Shown here: positions 23,889 to 36,464 of the stretch, in pieces | Layout of the letters: each line of letters begins with the position of its first letter | How positions within the stretch are numbered: position 1 is the stretch's first letter | NCBI RefSeq assembly: GCF_000001735.4 | Contig: NC_003075.7 | Coordinates: 63,001 to 127,000 of the forward strand | Reading direction: 5' to 3' | Length of the DNA: 64,000 bases | Origin: Arabidopsis thaliana | Lineage: Eukaryota > Streptophyta > Magnoliopsida > Brassicales > Brassicaceae | The notes under the pieces: generated by a model | The model's database searches: none | The model's input: only the letters and a program-made list of their open reading frames with translations | What the model was told of the DNA's origin: nothing | Position numbers and translations under genes: made by a program

Positions 23889-26540
23889 CTTTTATGTCAA
23901 AGACGTAACGTTTTGTTTGGGGGAAGTTGTGTCGTCGTCGACCACAGTTATTATATATCCAATCCAAAGAGATGTTTAAGAGAGAGAGATGGATGGGTTT
24001 GTTTATGAATAAATGTTTTTAAGTTGATGTGGAGCATAGAGGATCGTGTCAGGCAAGAAAATCATGTCTTGCTTTTGGTGGTGGGTCATTTATAATCATT
24101 ACATTTTTCTATAACTTGATCATCTTTTCTTTTGTATGTCCATATTTTTGTTTTTTGTTTTCCTTGGTGTGTTTCACTTTTCTGTACATAGTTGAATCAC
24201 ACACTCAAGAAACAAGCTATTTTCAAACAAGTGAAAGAATTATCTATTTATGGACTCCTAAAATCAATGAAAGCATATAACACAAGGAGGGATAACATAT
24301 ACTTGTAAATTGAAAAGTAGACAAATCAACAATATATATCATCTAAATTAGCAATCATAGGTTTAAGACATAAAAAGATTTTGTATATGCCACTGAGAAT
24401 CTAGAACTAACTATCAGTCTATCACACAAGCAAGGCCTAGAAAGTAGTGAACAAGTAAGGATTTAGAATTTTAGATAGTGAGTAATGAAGATATATATAG
24501 GCTGGTGGGTTCAGTTAACAAGGTACTAAAATCGGATTATAACGAGGGATCAAGTGGTGGGGATTATGAATTATTATAGTAATGAGAATGAATGTACTAG
24601 TACTAATTAGAATGAGTAAAGCTTGGAAGCAACGGCAGAGCAGATTTGTGATATATACAAAGGACAAACAAACACAAATGCTTTGCGTGAAGCAAAACAC
24701 AATTAGCTGCTTGCTGACGTATTTCTCTCTCACCACTCAGCCGCAGGTTTCCCTGTCACACACACGTGCGATCCCTCACCACACGTGTGTAATTCTTTTA
24801 TATATGTTATATACTGTATATAATTTTTTGTCAAACTAGTTCTCTATGGACAGCTTTCGTGATAGAATTATAGAGAGAAAATCGAGATGTATGTTGCTTC
24901 TTGTTTCTACAAATCGTATAGTCAGAAACAGACATGACACTGATCACTGTTTGCTTCCCCCGCAAGTACAACCTCAGTCAGTCAGTTACTGTCATGTCTC
25001 TCTTTCTCTCTGTTTGACAAGATCCCTGACCCTTGTTCACTTCCCTAATTTAAAGCCTTCTCCTTAATGGGCCGGGCCTTGTATCTGTTTCGGATCCTTC
25101 TTTATAGCGAAATGATTAATAGTAGTGATTACACCTAAAATGTACGTATATGACAAAAAGAATAGTTTTTTTCTTCTGTTTCTCTTGTACTATTAGGCCT
25201 AGTGAATGTATTAAATACAAACAGTGTACATTAGCGTACGCAAGCGGTGAGGAAAGGAGCAGAAGAGGGCGTGATACGAGGACACGTGTCTCATGTTAGT
25301 ACAAACAAAGATTGGACAAGAGCCGGACGGCACGGTGACCTCTGTCAACAACTGTTACCGTTTCTTCTAATCTATTTGTTAATCTCCTAAGTAATGTAAT
25401 TAATTAGTTTTCACTGTTCATAATTAATCAAGTAATAATAACATAAGAAATGAAATGGGAGCGTTACTTGTATACCATATGCACTCGCAAACGAGCCATT
25501 GGTTGCGTCAGAACGGTTACGTTCTTCATAAAAGTCACATTCGACACATGGCGATCATATATACGTGCCAATTTTTCCGGTTCTCTCAAATCCAATCCCG
25601 GTTTCTTTCTTTTATGTTTTGATCACCGGTTCTTCTTCTAAACCAACTTAGCTTTACTCATTTGGTGATTATTATTGGACCGTCGTAATCGTCACTCTTT
25701 TCTTTTTTGAATCAATGATGTGAGATATGTATATTATACACGCACACGTACACACGTGTATTTGATCATTCTTGCCGTCACCAAATTTTAAACTCATTTA
25801 TCGTGTAATAATATATTGGAGATCCGCACTGACTAGACTATACATTACATAGATCTTGTAATTTCGGAAAGTTCAAATATTTGTGAAATATATGCACTAG
25901 TTGGAGTTTCCTTATTTGTACCTTAATCGAATATTGAGTAAACATGATTCCCTGACCCAAATATAGATTGCGTACATCAACTCATTAATACCGTCAATAA
26001 ATACGAGTTTTTGCATATAATCATTACATGGTCATATGTAATAAATCTAGTTGTTTTGGAAATTGCATATTCTCTCCCTCCCTCTTTATCAATTTTACAT
26101 ATATGTAGCATCAGCAATATATGTGAATTTGTTACATTAGTAGTTTAGTTTGTATTTTAATTTTTTGGATAAATTATGAATTCTATTACCAAAATTGAAC
26201 ATTGTTTTTTACAAATACTTTGGGGCAGTGAATTTCTAAAACCAAAAAAAAAAAGTTAGTAATTTGTATAGGTATTATCGCCGTGGTATACACTTAATTC
26301 AAATATCATAATATACATGTTCGTGTCATATACGACAAAAGTAAAATTAAAGTTTGCAAAAAAAATTTTATTTAAAGAATCTAACGGAAAAAAACCGCTT
26401 AAATTTTCTAGAAAATGTTGCCAAATGTTGATAAAATATCCGATTAACCAAAAAGAAAATAACGCATAGCGGTGAACCGTTACATTTCGACTACAAAGTT
26501 ATCACATTAAAATCACCGCCAAAAATTAGTAATTAATTAG

Positions 26541-26580
<40 letters not shown>

Positions 26581-27146
26581 AGCTCATTTTATACATTTAT
26601 TTGTTTGTAAAATTAATTTCTCATAGTATTAGATTGAATGTTCATATATTACAATTGGTATATACCATAAGATAGTTGTGTGGTTCGATGTAACAAAAAT
26701 AAAATTAAACCAGAAGTAGAAAAAGTGAAGGAAAGGGAATAACAATGAAGAAGTTGAAAGATATGGAATGTTTTGCTTCACGCAAAGAGCTTAACACGAG
26801 ACAAGTACGCTCCATCGCGTTGCTTTGAAGTCTTTTTTTTCTTCTTCTTCTTCTTGTCTTAACCTCTTTTTTATTTTTTAGTCTTGGTAATAACAAGACT
26901 AATTAAATTATTATTTTACTTTTTTTATTATCTACCAACAACCAAACCCTAGTTTTGCTTACGTCCGATCTCCTCCTTCTCTCTTTTCTTCTCTCCCAAA
27001 CGTTCCCTTTCTTTTTTTTCTCTAATCACGAACCAAAAAGCATCATAATCTCGATGAGTTAAATCCATGTATCTCAAAACCCTAATCACCACTTAGCTAG
27101 TAAAAGGAAAGGAAAATAAAAAGGACTTGTGTGGTAGAAAAGGAAG
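23889..27146. promoter_or_regulatory. 3.26-kb divergent region between LBD31 and LBD30
   Basis: No gene is supported within it. A TATA-like tatataataa (minus strand, near 23950) lies about 60 bases upstream of LBD31. Candidate sites include ACACGTGT palindromes at 24781-24788 and 25282-25289, the latter overlapping TGTCTC at 25287-25292 (the classic auxin response word), and another TGTCTC at 24995-25000. Telo-box-like aaaccctaa words stand close to LBD30 (near 26945 and 27078). A long TA run (26543-26577) breaks the region. All sites are sequence matches only; none is shown to act. Confidence 0.45.
26543..26577. repeat. (TA)n microsatellite
   Basis: About 17 uninterrupted AT/TA units in the LBD31-LBD30 intergenic region. 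A run this long is likely to vary in length between accessions. Confidence 0.9.
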
Positions 27147-29087
27147 ATGAGCAGTAGCGGAAACCCTAGCAGCAGCAGCGGTGGAGGAGGAGGACCGTGC
27201 GGCGCGTGCAAGTTCTTGAGAAGGAAGTGTGTCGCTGGCTGCATCTTCGCTCCTTACTTTGACTCCGAGCAAGGAGCGGCGCACTTCGCGGCGGTTCACA
27301 AGGTGTTCGGAGCGAGCAACGTCTCCAAACTCCTCCACCATGTTCCCGAGCATAAACGACCAGACGCCGTCGTTTCAATCTGCTTTGAGGCTCAAGCTCG
27401 TCTCAGAGACCCTATCTACGGCTGCGTCTCTCACATCGTCTCTCTTCAGCAACAGGTTAATTATTCTTTTCATAACGTTTAATTATATGATTAGTACTAT
27501 TTATGATGGGAAATTGCAACAGTTTTAAGTTGATCTACTGTCTCTATATCGTCACGTTGATCATTTTATTTTAATCATTTTCTATGTAATTATGTTTTTA
27601 ACTTCTTCTTTTTTTTTGAAGAAAATTGCGTTTTCAAACTTTTTTTTTTTAAATGAGATTTTTCATTTTGACTTAATGTTCAATTAAACTACAAAGTTAA
27701 GTACTTTTTCCCATTCTATGGATCTCCTCTGATTGTCATTTCTAGGATCATATCCCATCATGCAATGATGCAAATTACCCTTTCTTATGCATCGATTTTT
27801 TTTTTTAATTCATTCCGATTTGTTCTTTTAAGGATGAATATTTTTTGTTTTTGCCATGATCGAAAACCAACTCTACATTAAAATAAGAGTTTTAAAAATC
27901 TAAAATTTTACAACTGGGTTCATGGCCTTTGCCTTTTGGGCAAAGTTATGTCTTTATATTAAATGTCGTGTCTATGAGTCTATATTTATGTGATATAGAA
28001 CAAGCTTATCTTTTGATTTACACTTTTAGTAATAGTAGTTTGTTAAGAAAACATGCATAAAGCATAATTCTATGTGTGTGTATTTCACTTCACATATAGC
28101 ATATATATGAAAACTTCTCTCTATTTCCTAGTTAAAATCTCTACAGTCGTAGTTAATTGGCTAGGATTAAGGAAGTTAAGCGATCATTTAGCACATATGT
28201 ATTGTGAAGTTTTGTTGAATGTTTACAAGGTTTGTTTCCAAGTGATTGAGATGACAAATCTTCCTCTGTTCGCAACAACCACGTTGTTTTACACTTATTC
28301 CCAAGCATCATTTTTTTTTTTGGTTTATCTTTTAATTGCAATATACATATATAGTACACACATACACGAGATATATACAAACGTATGCAATTGCATTCTA
28401 TAAATTGATGTTAGTGAAGGATATTTCCAATATTACAAGCAAGCATTTATTTATATGTTATGTACAATGTCTTTTGTGTTATAATTAGATTGTTTTATTC
28501 AGCATATATTTTTCTAAATCGGTGGTCTTGATTGATCAATTACTCCTGTCGTGTTTTTTTGGCATTATTGAATCAACAACATTTGCTCGAATTCGGAAAC
28601 TCTTCCAATTATTAAAGATTGCTGAAAATATCATTTTATCTAGATTCTTATCACTCTTTCATATTTGTTGGCATTATTATCCATTTCAATTTCGTTATAA
28701 AAAAAACAGGTGGTAAGTTTGCAAACTGAGCTTTCATATCTACAAGCACACTTAGCAACTCTAGAGCTGCCACAACCTCAACCACCACAGGTTCCGGTGT
28801 CATCTTCAGGATCTCTACAGGCTCTTTCCATAACGGACCTCCCAACAATATCACCGTCGGTGTACGACCTCTCCTCCATCTTCGAGCCGGTCATGTCCTC
28901 CACTTGGGCCATGCAGCAACAACCACGACCGTCTGATCATCTCTTCGGCGTCCCGTCATCGTCCAATATGGGCGGAGGCGGTGAGCTCCAAGCACTGGCG
29001 CGTGAGTTTATTCACGGTGGGCAAATGCCAGCTCAGCCATCGCCGGGAACCAGTGGTTCTGCCTCGTCAGTGATAAAACGAGAATGA
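27147..29087 (+). CDS. LBD30: LOB-domain factor LBD30 / JAGGED LATERAL ORGANS
   Basis: A 228-residue LOB-domain transcription factor, known as LBD30, ASL19 or JLO (AT4G00220), with reported roles in embryo and organ boundary patterning and in xylem differentiation. Exons 27147-27455 and 28710-29087; the 1254-base intron lies at the same codon as in LBD31. A serine/glycine-rich N-terminus precedes the CX2CX6CX3C block (C18, C21, C28, C32). The FGASN motif and a coiled region, [19 protein letters not shown], follow. The tail is P/Q/S-rich and ends SSVIKRE. The exon is GC-rich against an AT-rich setting, as usual for this family. The long intron contains no second gene that I can see. Confidence 0.96.
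27456..28709 (+). other. Long LBD30 intron
   Basis: 1254 bases, AT-rich, bounded by gt and a cag acceptor. Unlike the 533-base LBD31 intron it is long enough to hold regulatory sequence, but I see no clear element or gene. Confidence 0.6.
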
Positions 29088-30934
29088 AGTTATTTTTATC
29101 GTATGTTTGTTTATTTGGACCGTAAGAGATCTATAGTTAGCCATATGTTTCTCCTTGTAATATATATACTTGGTCGAATTCGTATTTAAATTGTTGTCTA
29201 GAATGTTAATATAAGAACTATATGATTTACATTGATTAAATGGAGTATCTTATAGGCCAATATGTTGAAGTTGCTTTGGTCTCTTGGACCATCGAATATG
29301 TTGTTTTAATCAGCCTAGAGTACACCGGTTCTCCACAACTTGGGTGGAATCTTGAGCGTGAAGGAGGCTTGATTCTGGCGCGAGACACGAACCAATGAGT
29401 CTCATTTCTCATTTTCCCTATCACTTATATTGGGCCTTAAATGGGTTCAATAAAGTTTTTTTTTCTTATATCAAGCAGCCCAAAATATTATTTAAACCCG
29501 ACTCAATTGAGTTTGATACTCTGGTTTGCTTTGTAGTCCACACTATTTTAACAACATCTTCGAAGCATGCATTTGATTTAACAATCTTCCTAATTTACTA
29601 GAGAATTTGAGCCAATTTTGTCTTTTTTTTCACCATTTTTATAAAAGCTGGTTTTCAACTTGTGTTCTCTTAGCATTTCCCGCCTCTACATCAACTAGAA
29701 GGCCCTACACGGACCTTGAACATGATCTTAGCGATGTCTAAGGACTAAGCTACATAAACCAATGAGTAAAATACATATGGATTGGACAATAATCACCAAT
29801 CAAAACCCCAACGTCGATTGCATAGCCGATAAGTAGTACCACAATGGTGAGAGGAGGATAGTGCCAGCGGCTATGAAGGGTCGACGTAAACCAAACCTTG
29901 ATGAGACACTGTAAAACACGACTATTGGTTGAACAATCAGTTCCAATCGAGGCTCACAAAGTCAAAGCATGCTTGTAAGATATTTGGAGTAATTGAAGGT
30001 ACGGTGTAATCAGAGCGTTTCTTGAATTGCCGAAATGAAGTTTAGCCCTATGGCTATAGAAGCAATAAGCCATTTTTATATTCATAACTTTAGAGGTATT
30101 AATAAGAAACATATATAAATTTTTTTATAAATGTATTGACAAAAAATCAAGTAAAAATAAGCAAGATGCAAAACATAAGCAACATTTCTAATTAATATTA
30201 TATAATTTTTTATAATGATTTTATACATGAAAAAATCTCTAATTAATAGATATGACACATGTGTGATCATGTGAGTTATCAATTTTGAATAATTTTTTAA
30301 TACTAAATTGACATATTGTTTGATCAGAAAATGTCATTTTTTGAAACTAAGTGAATGAATAAAGGGTTGAGCTAAGCAATATATAATTGTTGATGATGAA
30401 ATAATAACATGAATACAAATTATATTTATATGTGTGTATCAATTAGTGTAATATTTAAGAGAGAACCATTGGAGTAGAGCCTTACAAGACAATATATGAT
30501 CACCATTGGAAAACTTTAAAGCTATTACTATGGTAAAAACTCAATTGCTTGAATTCGAATTCAAGTAATCAAAATCTTATTATTAGCTCAAATCTCAAGT
30601 TCCTATTACTACTCTATACATATACATGTGTATTAATCTATGTTATCACCAAAATAGAAACAATTAGATATAGCAAGTGACCACTATTTTCCTTCTAAGA
30701 CACCATACGAACTAATTTTTATCAAAAACAAATTATCAAGCTCTATTACAATTCCGCATGTGTGCTATACATTAGATTAATTAAAAGAAATTAAATCTGT
30801 TTTCACTCCATTTATCAAAAGTAACATCTTTAACGAATCAAACCCATAAGGTACTCTTACTCTCTATTAATAGAGGAGAATGTGTCATCTTCTCATTACT
30901 CAATAAGCATACTTATCATATACACAATACCACA
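29088..30934. other. Intergenic region between LBD30 and XSP1
   Basis: Contains the LBD30 3' UTR at the start and the XSP1 promoter at the end. At 29700-30060 a block of clearly higher GC and mixed composition stands out from AT-rich flanks; it carries no long frame and I cannot assign it to a family. No gene is called. Confidence 0.4.
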
Positions 30935-33900
30935 ATGATAAGGTCAAAATGTTCTTGCCATCATCATCTACTTGTTCTTGTTATGGTTGTTCTTTGGATA
31001 TCACCAAGATATGCTTCAGCCGAAGATGAACATGCAAAGGTAATGATTGTATACAATCTCTTTGTTTCTCCAGCTTCTTTGTCATCAGATTGAACAAAAC
31101 TTTATGTTGCAAGGAGAATATTTACTCTTGAAATACTTAATCATATAAAGGATTTCTATATCATATATTTGGGAGATCGACCGGATAATACAGAAGAAAC
31201 TATCAAGACACACATAAATCTTCTATCATCTTTGAATATCAGGTACATGTCATTCATCAATACATGTATAAGACATACTCTAAAACATATAAATGCGTAA
31301 CGTTTTATGGAGTAATGTTCTACTTGGTTGTTTGCTAATCAAATTTATAACGTCTCTTGAGAAAACAGCCAAGAAGAAGCAAAGGAAAGAAAAGTATATA
31401 GTTACACTAAAGCCTTCAACGCTTTTGCTGCCAAGCTTTCTCCACATGAAGCTAAGAAGATGATGGGTACGTAACATTATTTGTTTTTGATATTTTTCCC
31501 AAAACAAAGCACTAGCTAGTGAGATTCATATAACTCCCATCCATGCACTGGTGCAGAGATGGAAGAAGTTGTTAGTGTATCCCGAAATCAATATCGCAAA
31601 CTTCACACGACAAAATCTTGGGATTTTGTTGGACTTCCTTTGACAGCAAAAAGACATCTAAAAGCAGAGAGAGATGTTATTATTGGTGTTCTTGATACAG
31701 GTTTATTTTTTTCTATATGCAAATTGATTCGATATTATTCATTTATGCTTCTTATAATTTATCTAAACCTTCCTATAATACAACAATCAGGAATAACGCC
31801 AGACTCAGAGAGTTTCCTAGACCATGGTCTAGGACCTCCTCCGGCTAAATGGAAAGGATCTTGTGGACCTTATAAAAATTTCACCGGATGCAACAAGTAT
31901 ACAATTTATCTCTTACCATTTTCTACTTTAATCGATTTTAAATACAAACTTTGATCACTAGAGAATCTTGATCTCTAAGCAACATGAACTCTTGAGCAAT
32001 TGTTAAAGAAAATGTCATTGCTAGAAAAACAAATAAGGAGTTAGTTGATGAATTTAAGAGTTTAGGGAGCAAATTAGAATTATGCGTTAACATAAGGAGT
32101 TAGTTGATCAATTTAAGAGTTTAGGGAGCAAATTAGAATTATGCGTTAACATAAGGGTTCTGATTGAAATAATAAATATTTAATTAATGTAACTTCAACA
32201 GCAAAATAATCGGCGCCAAGTACTTCAAGCACGACGGCAATGTGCCTGCCGGCGAAGTCCGATCACCGATCGATATCGACGGACATGGGACGCACACGTC
32301 ATCCACCGTAGCCGGCGTTTTAGTCGCAAACGCGAGTCTCTATGGCATAGCAAACGGCACCGCCCGCGGCGCGGTTCCGTCGGCGAGGTTAGCGATGTAC
32401 AAGGTTTGTTGGGCGAGATCCGGCTGTGCTGACATGGACATACTCGCCGGATTCGAAGCAGCGATTCACGACGGCGTAGAAATTATCTCCATCTCTATCG
32501 GCGGTCCAATCGCCGATTACTCTTCCGATTCGATATCCGTCGGGTCGTTTCACGCGATGAGGAAAGGAATCCTCACGGTGGCGTCCGCCGGTAACGACGG
32601 GCCTAGCTCAGGAACTGTAACGAACCATGAGCCGTGGATATTGACGGTTGCTGCAAGTGGAATCGATCGGACGTTCAAGAGCAAAATAGATCTCGGCAAC
32701 GGCAAATCCTTCTCTGTAAGCATCTCAAAATCAATCTCTTAATTAGCTAAATTCAATTTAGGGTTTTGACATAATTGGATGATTGAAAGGGGATGGGAAT
32801 AAGCATGTTTAGTCCAAAAGCCAAATCGTATCCGCTTGTAAGTGGTGTTGATGCTGCTAAGAACACAGACGATAAGTACTTGGCTAGGTAACATCATTAT
32901 CACCATCAACTTCATTTGAATATGTTAAGAGAAACTAAGACATTGTTTGTTTGATGATGTTTAAGGTATTGTTTCTCTGATTCTTTGGATCGAAAGAAGG
33001 TGAAGGGAAAGGTAATGGTGTGTAGAATGGGAGGAGGTGGTGTGGAGTCTACTATCAAAAGCTATGGAGGTGCTGGTGCCATCATTGTAAGTGATCAATA
33101 TCTTGACAATGCTCAGATTTTCATGGCACCTGCCACCAGTGTTAATAGCTCCGTTGGCGATATTATCTACCGATATATCAACTCCACAAGGTCCTCTTTG
33201 ATATTCTTGGGTATGATACTATACTACAAGTGTGTTCACAGCTAAGTAACTCTTTGTTTATGCTTTTCTCAGATCAGCGTCGGCTGTGATTCAGAAAACT
33301 CGGCAAGTGACAATCCCTGCTCCATTTGTTGCTTCTTTTTCATCAAGAGGTCCCAATCCGGGATCAATACGTCTTCTCAAGGTATATATGACTTGATCAA
33401 TGTCATCTGTTTATTGATAGATGATGATCTTATGTCTCTGCCATTTTTGCGGATTGTAGCCTGATATCGCTGCACCCGGGATTGATATATTGGCGGCCTT
33501 CACTCTAAAGAGATCACTGACTGGGTTAGATGGTGACACCCAGTTCTCAAAATTCACCATCCTGTCTGGCACCTCAATGGCCTGCCCTCATGTTGCTGGT
33601 GTAGCTGCGTACGTCAAGTCTTTTCATCCGGATTGGACCCCTGCTGCCATCAAATCCGCCATCATTACCTCAGGTAACTCACGTCAAGTTCTCGTGAAAC
33701 TAAAAGCAGAGAAAGCAGTAATTATTTATCTGTTTGTTACGCAGCAAAACCGATAAGCCGGAGAGTGAACAAGGACGCAGAGTTTGCTTATGGAGGAGGC
33801 CAAATAAACCCACGACGAGCCGCAAGCCCTGGCTTAGTCTACGACATGGACGACATCTCCTATGTTCAGTTCTTGTGCGGCGAAGGCTACAACGCAACCA

Positions 33901-34289
33901 CTCTAGCTCCATTGGTGGGTACACGCTCCGTGAGCTGTTCCTCCATTGTCCCTGGACTCGGCCACGATTCCCTCAACTACCCAACAATCCAACTCACGTT
34001 GAGATCCGCCAAAACGTCCACATTGGCTGTGTTCAGGCGGAGAGTCACCAACGTGGGACCACCGTCGTCGGTCTACACCGCCACCGTCCGAGCACCGAAA
34101 GGAGTAGAAATCACGGTGGAGCCACAGAGTTTGTCATTTTCAAAGGCTTCACAAAAGAGAAGCTTCAAAGTGGTGGTGAAGGCCAAACAAATGACTCCTG
34201 GGAAGATTGTGTCCGGCTTGCTCGTGTGGAAGAGCCCACGTCACTCTGTTCGTAGCCCCATTGTTATTTATAGTCCTACTTCGGATTGA
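30935..34289 (+). CDS. XSP1: Subtilisin-like serine protease XSP1 (SBT4.14)
   Basis: Secreted subtilase, 749 residues, known as xylem serine peptidase 1 (AT4G00230). Eleven exons: 30935-31039, 31151-31242, 31369-31466, 31557-31700, 31791-31896, 32202-32715, 32790-32887, 32966-33190, 33273-33381, 33460-33673 and 33745-34289; every junction keeps frame. A signal peptide (LLVLVMVVLW) is followed by an I9 prodomain (YIIYLGD to about 110). The catalytic triad is Asp145 (VLDTG), His210 (GHGTHTSSTVAG) and Ser536 (SGTSMACPHVAG), with oxyanion Asn313 (SAGNDGP). A PA domain lies in the insert before exon 10 (GGAGAIIVS). The C-terminal Fn3-like domain includes RRVTNVGPPSSVY. It likely acts in the apoplast of developing vascular tissue. 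Exon 6 is GC-rich compared with its neighbours. Confidence 0.97.
32033..32150 (+). repeat. 59-bp tandem duplication in XSP1 intron 5
   Basis: Two adjacent copies, 32033-32091 and 32092-32150, each beginning ataaggagttagttgat, differ at about one site. The start of a third (ataagg) follows. They lie inside the intron 31897-32201. Near identity indicates a recent slippage or unequal exchange. Confidence 0.85.
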
Positions 34290-34527
34290 AATTAATCACA
34301 TCTCCAAAACAACATTTTACTTCAATGTAATCCTCTCACTTGTTCGTAAACTAACTCATTCCACTGCTTAATTTGAAAAAACCACTGTATTAAACTTATA
34401 GGCCAATAAGCCCATATTAGAATATTTGGGCCTTTGGGCCCATTACACGAAACACTACTTACAGAATAACCTCTACCTCTCTCTCTATCGGAAAAGCCCT
34501 AAAGCAAGCTTCTCTCCTTCGTCGTCA

Positions 34528-36050
34528 ATGGAAGCTTCTCTACCGGAAGAGGTGCTTCAGCCGCTTCTACATGCTTCAGATTTATCATACTCTCTAGAAG
34601 ATTGCTTGAAATTTCTTCTAGAGTCTTCCAAGACCGATTCAGGTCGTTCCGATCTCGCTTCCAAGTCTATACTTCCGTCGATCCTCCGTCTTCTTCAGCT
34701 TCTTCCTTACCCATCTTCCCGCCATTATCTGAATCTCTCTCTGAAGGTCCTTCGAAACCTCTGCGCAGGTGAGGTTTCGAATCAGAACTCTTTCGTCGAT
34801 CATGACGGCTCTGCTATCGTCTCCGACTTGCTTGATTCCGCCATTGCGGATTTCGAGACAGTTAGGTTCGGATTACAGGTTCTAGCGAACGTTGTATTGT
34901 TCGGAGAGAAACGTCAGAGAGATGTGTGGCTCCGATTTTACCCGGAGAGGTTCTTATCAATCGCTAAGATTAGGAAACGTGAAACATTTGATCCTCTGTG
35001 TATGATTTTGTATACTTGCGTTGATGGAAGCTCAGAGATTGCTTCAGAGCTTTGTAGCTGTCAAGGGCTCACCATCATCGCTGAAACTCTACGGACTTCC
35101 TCTTCCGGTAACACTCTTATTCCTGAAGCCAAAAATGCCATTTTGATCTTAAAGTCGTGATTTTTATCTGATTTGAGCCAATCTTGTTATAATTGTTTGT
35201 AGTTGGGTCTGTGGAGGATTATTGGCTCAAGTTACTGGTTTCGAGAATCTGTGTTGAAGATGGTTACTTCCTCAAGCTCTTCTCTAAATTATACGAAGAT
35301 GCTGAAAATGAGATATTTTCATCAGAGCAAGCCTTTCTTGTGAGGATGGTGTCTGATATTGCTAATGAGCGGATAGGAAAAGTGTCAATCCCCAAGGATA
35401 CAGCTTGTTCGATTCTCGGATTGTTTAGGCAATCAGTTGATGTTTTTGATTTTGTTTCGGGTGAAAGATCGGAGCTTCCAACGGGTTCAACTATAGTAGA
35501 TGTGATGGGCTACTCTCTGGTGATAATAAGGGATGCTTGTGCTGGAGGACGTCTTGAAGAACTCAAGGAGGACAACAAGGATTCAGGTGATACTGTTGAA
35601 TTGCTCTTGTCCTCTGGACTAATAGAACTTCTCCTTGATCTGCTTAGTAAACTTGATCCTCCAACAACAATAAAGAAGGCTTTAAACCAGAGTCCTAGTT
35701 CTTCTTCTTCTTCATTAAAGCCGTGTCCTTACAGAGGATTCAGGAGAGATATTGTGTCGGTGATTGGGAACTGCGCGTACAGAAGAAAAGAGGTACAAGA
35801 TGAGATCAGGGAGAGAGATGGGCTCTTTTTAATGCTGCAGCAGTGTGTGACCGATGATGAGAACCCGTTCTTGAGAGAATGGGGCTTGTGGTGTATAAGA
35901 AATTTACTGGAAGGGAACCCTGAAAACCAGGAAGTAGTGGCTGAGTTGGAGATTAAAGGCTCTGTGGATGTGCCTCAACTCCGTGAAATTGGTCTCAGGG
36001 TTGAAATTGATCCTAAAACAGCCAGGCCAAAGCTTGTCAATGACACCTGA
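34528..36050 (+). CDS. MEE50: MEE50, ataxin-10-like ARM-repeat protein
   Basis: A 475-residue alpha-helical repeat protein in two exons, 34528-35107 and 35203-36050. The frame upstream of 34528 stays open to 34426, but ATG 34528 gives the natural start MEASLPEEVLQPLLHA. Helical ARM-like repeats fill the first 380 residues. The C-terminal ataxin-10 domain contains RRDIVSVIGNCAYRRKEVQ and LREWGLWCIRNLLEGN, the signature of the family. The reported mutant class is maternal effect embryo arrest, hence the remembered name (AT4G00231); the biochemical role is unclear. Six bases after the stop codon the flank becomes a copy of the MSL1 3' end, so its 3' UTR is probably derived from another gene. Confidence 0.93.
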
Positions 36051-36055
36051 AGCTT

Positions 36056-36464
36056 CATTTGTCTCAGGGAAAAGAGGAGCTATACAATACACAACAAGAG
36101 GTCCTTCTTGAGGCGGTGAAGATCATAAAGAAGCACGGTGTGTCGCTAGGTACCACCTGGGACAATTCTACATTGTGAGTGATCATTTTGTAGAGACAAG
36201 GAATACTGATCCGGAAGCTATCTAGCTAGATGGATCCAAAACTCTGTGTTTTTGGGAAATTACAGAAAATCGTGATGACTTCTTAGGTTTCAAGAGAAAA
36301 ATGTTTCATATTGGCCTTGCTTTTATTTGTTTCCTTCTTGGTATTTATAGGGTTCTAACAATTCCTATATACATGAAATGATCAATTCAATATGTTAAGC
36401 AGAAAATGGCTCTCGTTTGATGTGGTTTGCAGTGCATGATCAATTAGTTCAGCTCAACTTTTGT
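36056..36464 (+). pseudogene. MSL1 3'-end fragment downstream of MEE50
   Basis: About 409 bases matching, on the opposite strand, MSL1 intron end, last exon and 3' flank (roughly 59800-60225). It includes the acceptor tctcag, the last MSL1 exon (GKEELYNTQQEV ... TTWDNSTL and its stop) and the downstream text to cagctcaacttttg. It begins only six bases after the MEE50 stop codon. There are no upstream MSL1 exons, so it cannot make a channel. It is likely transcribed as MEE50 3' UTR. Confidence 0.88.

Noticed and set aside
23601-24008. 135-codon plus-strand frame over LBD31 exon 1
   Set aside because: Antisense to the strongly conserved LOB domain; no family resemblance.
30085-30282. Short minus-strand frame between LBD30 and XSP1
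   Set aside because: Consists of I/Y/F/K-rich codons from AT-rich DNA with no conserved motif.
33734-34255. 173-codon open frame on the plus strand inside the XSP1 last exon
   Set aside because: It overlaps the XSP1 Fn3-like domain in another frame; its arginine/histidine/serine-rich composition is typical of a shadow in GC-rich coding DNA.
36020-36035. 16-bp identity agccaggccaaagctt between the end of MEE50 and 43193-43208
   Set aside because: A 16-base match between two sites in a 64-kb window is within chance expectation, and the flanks differ; not taken as evidence of duplication.
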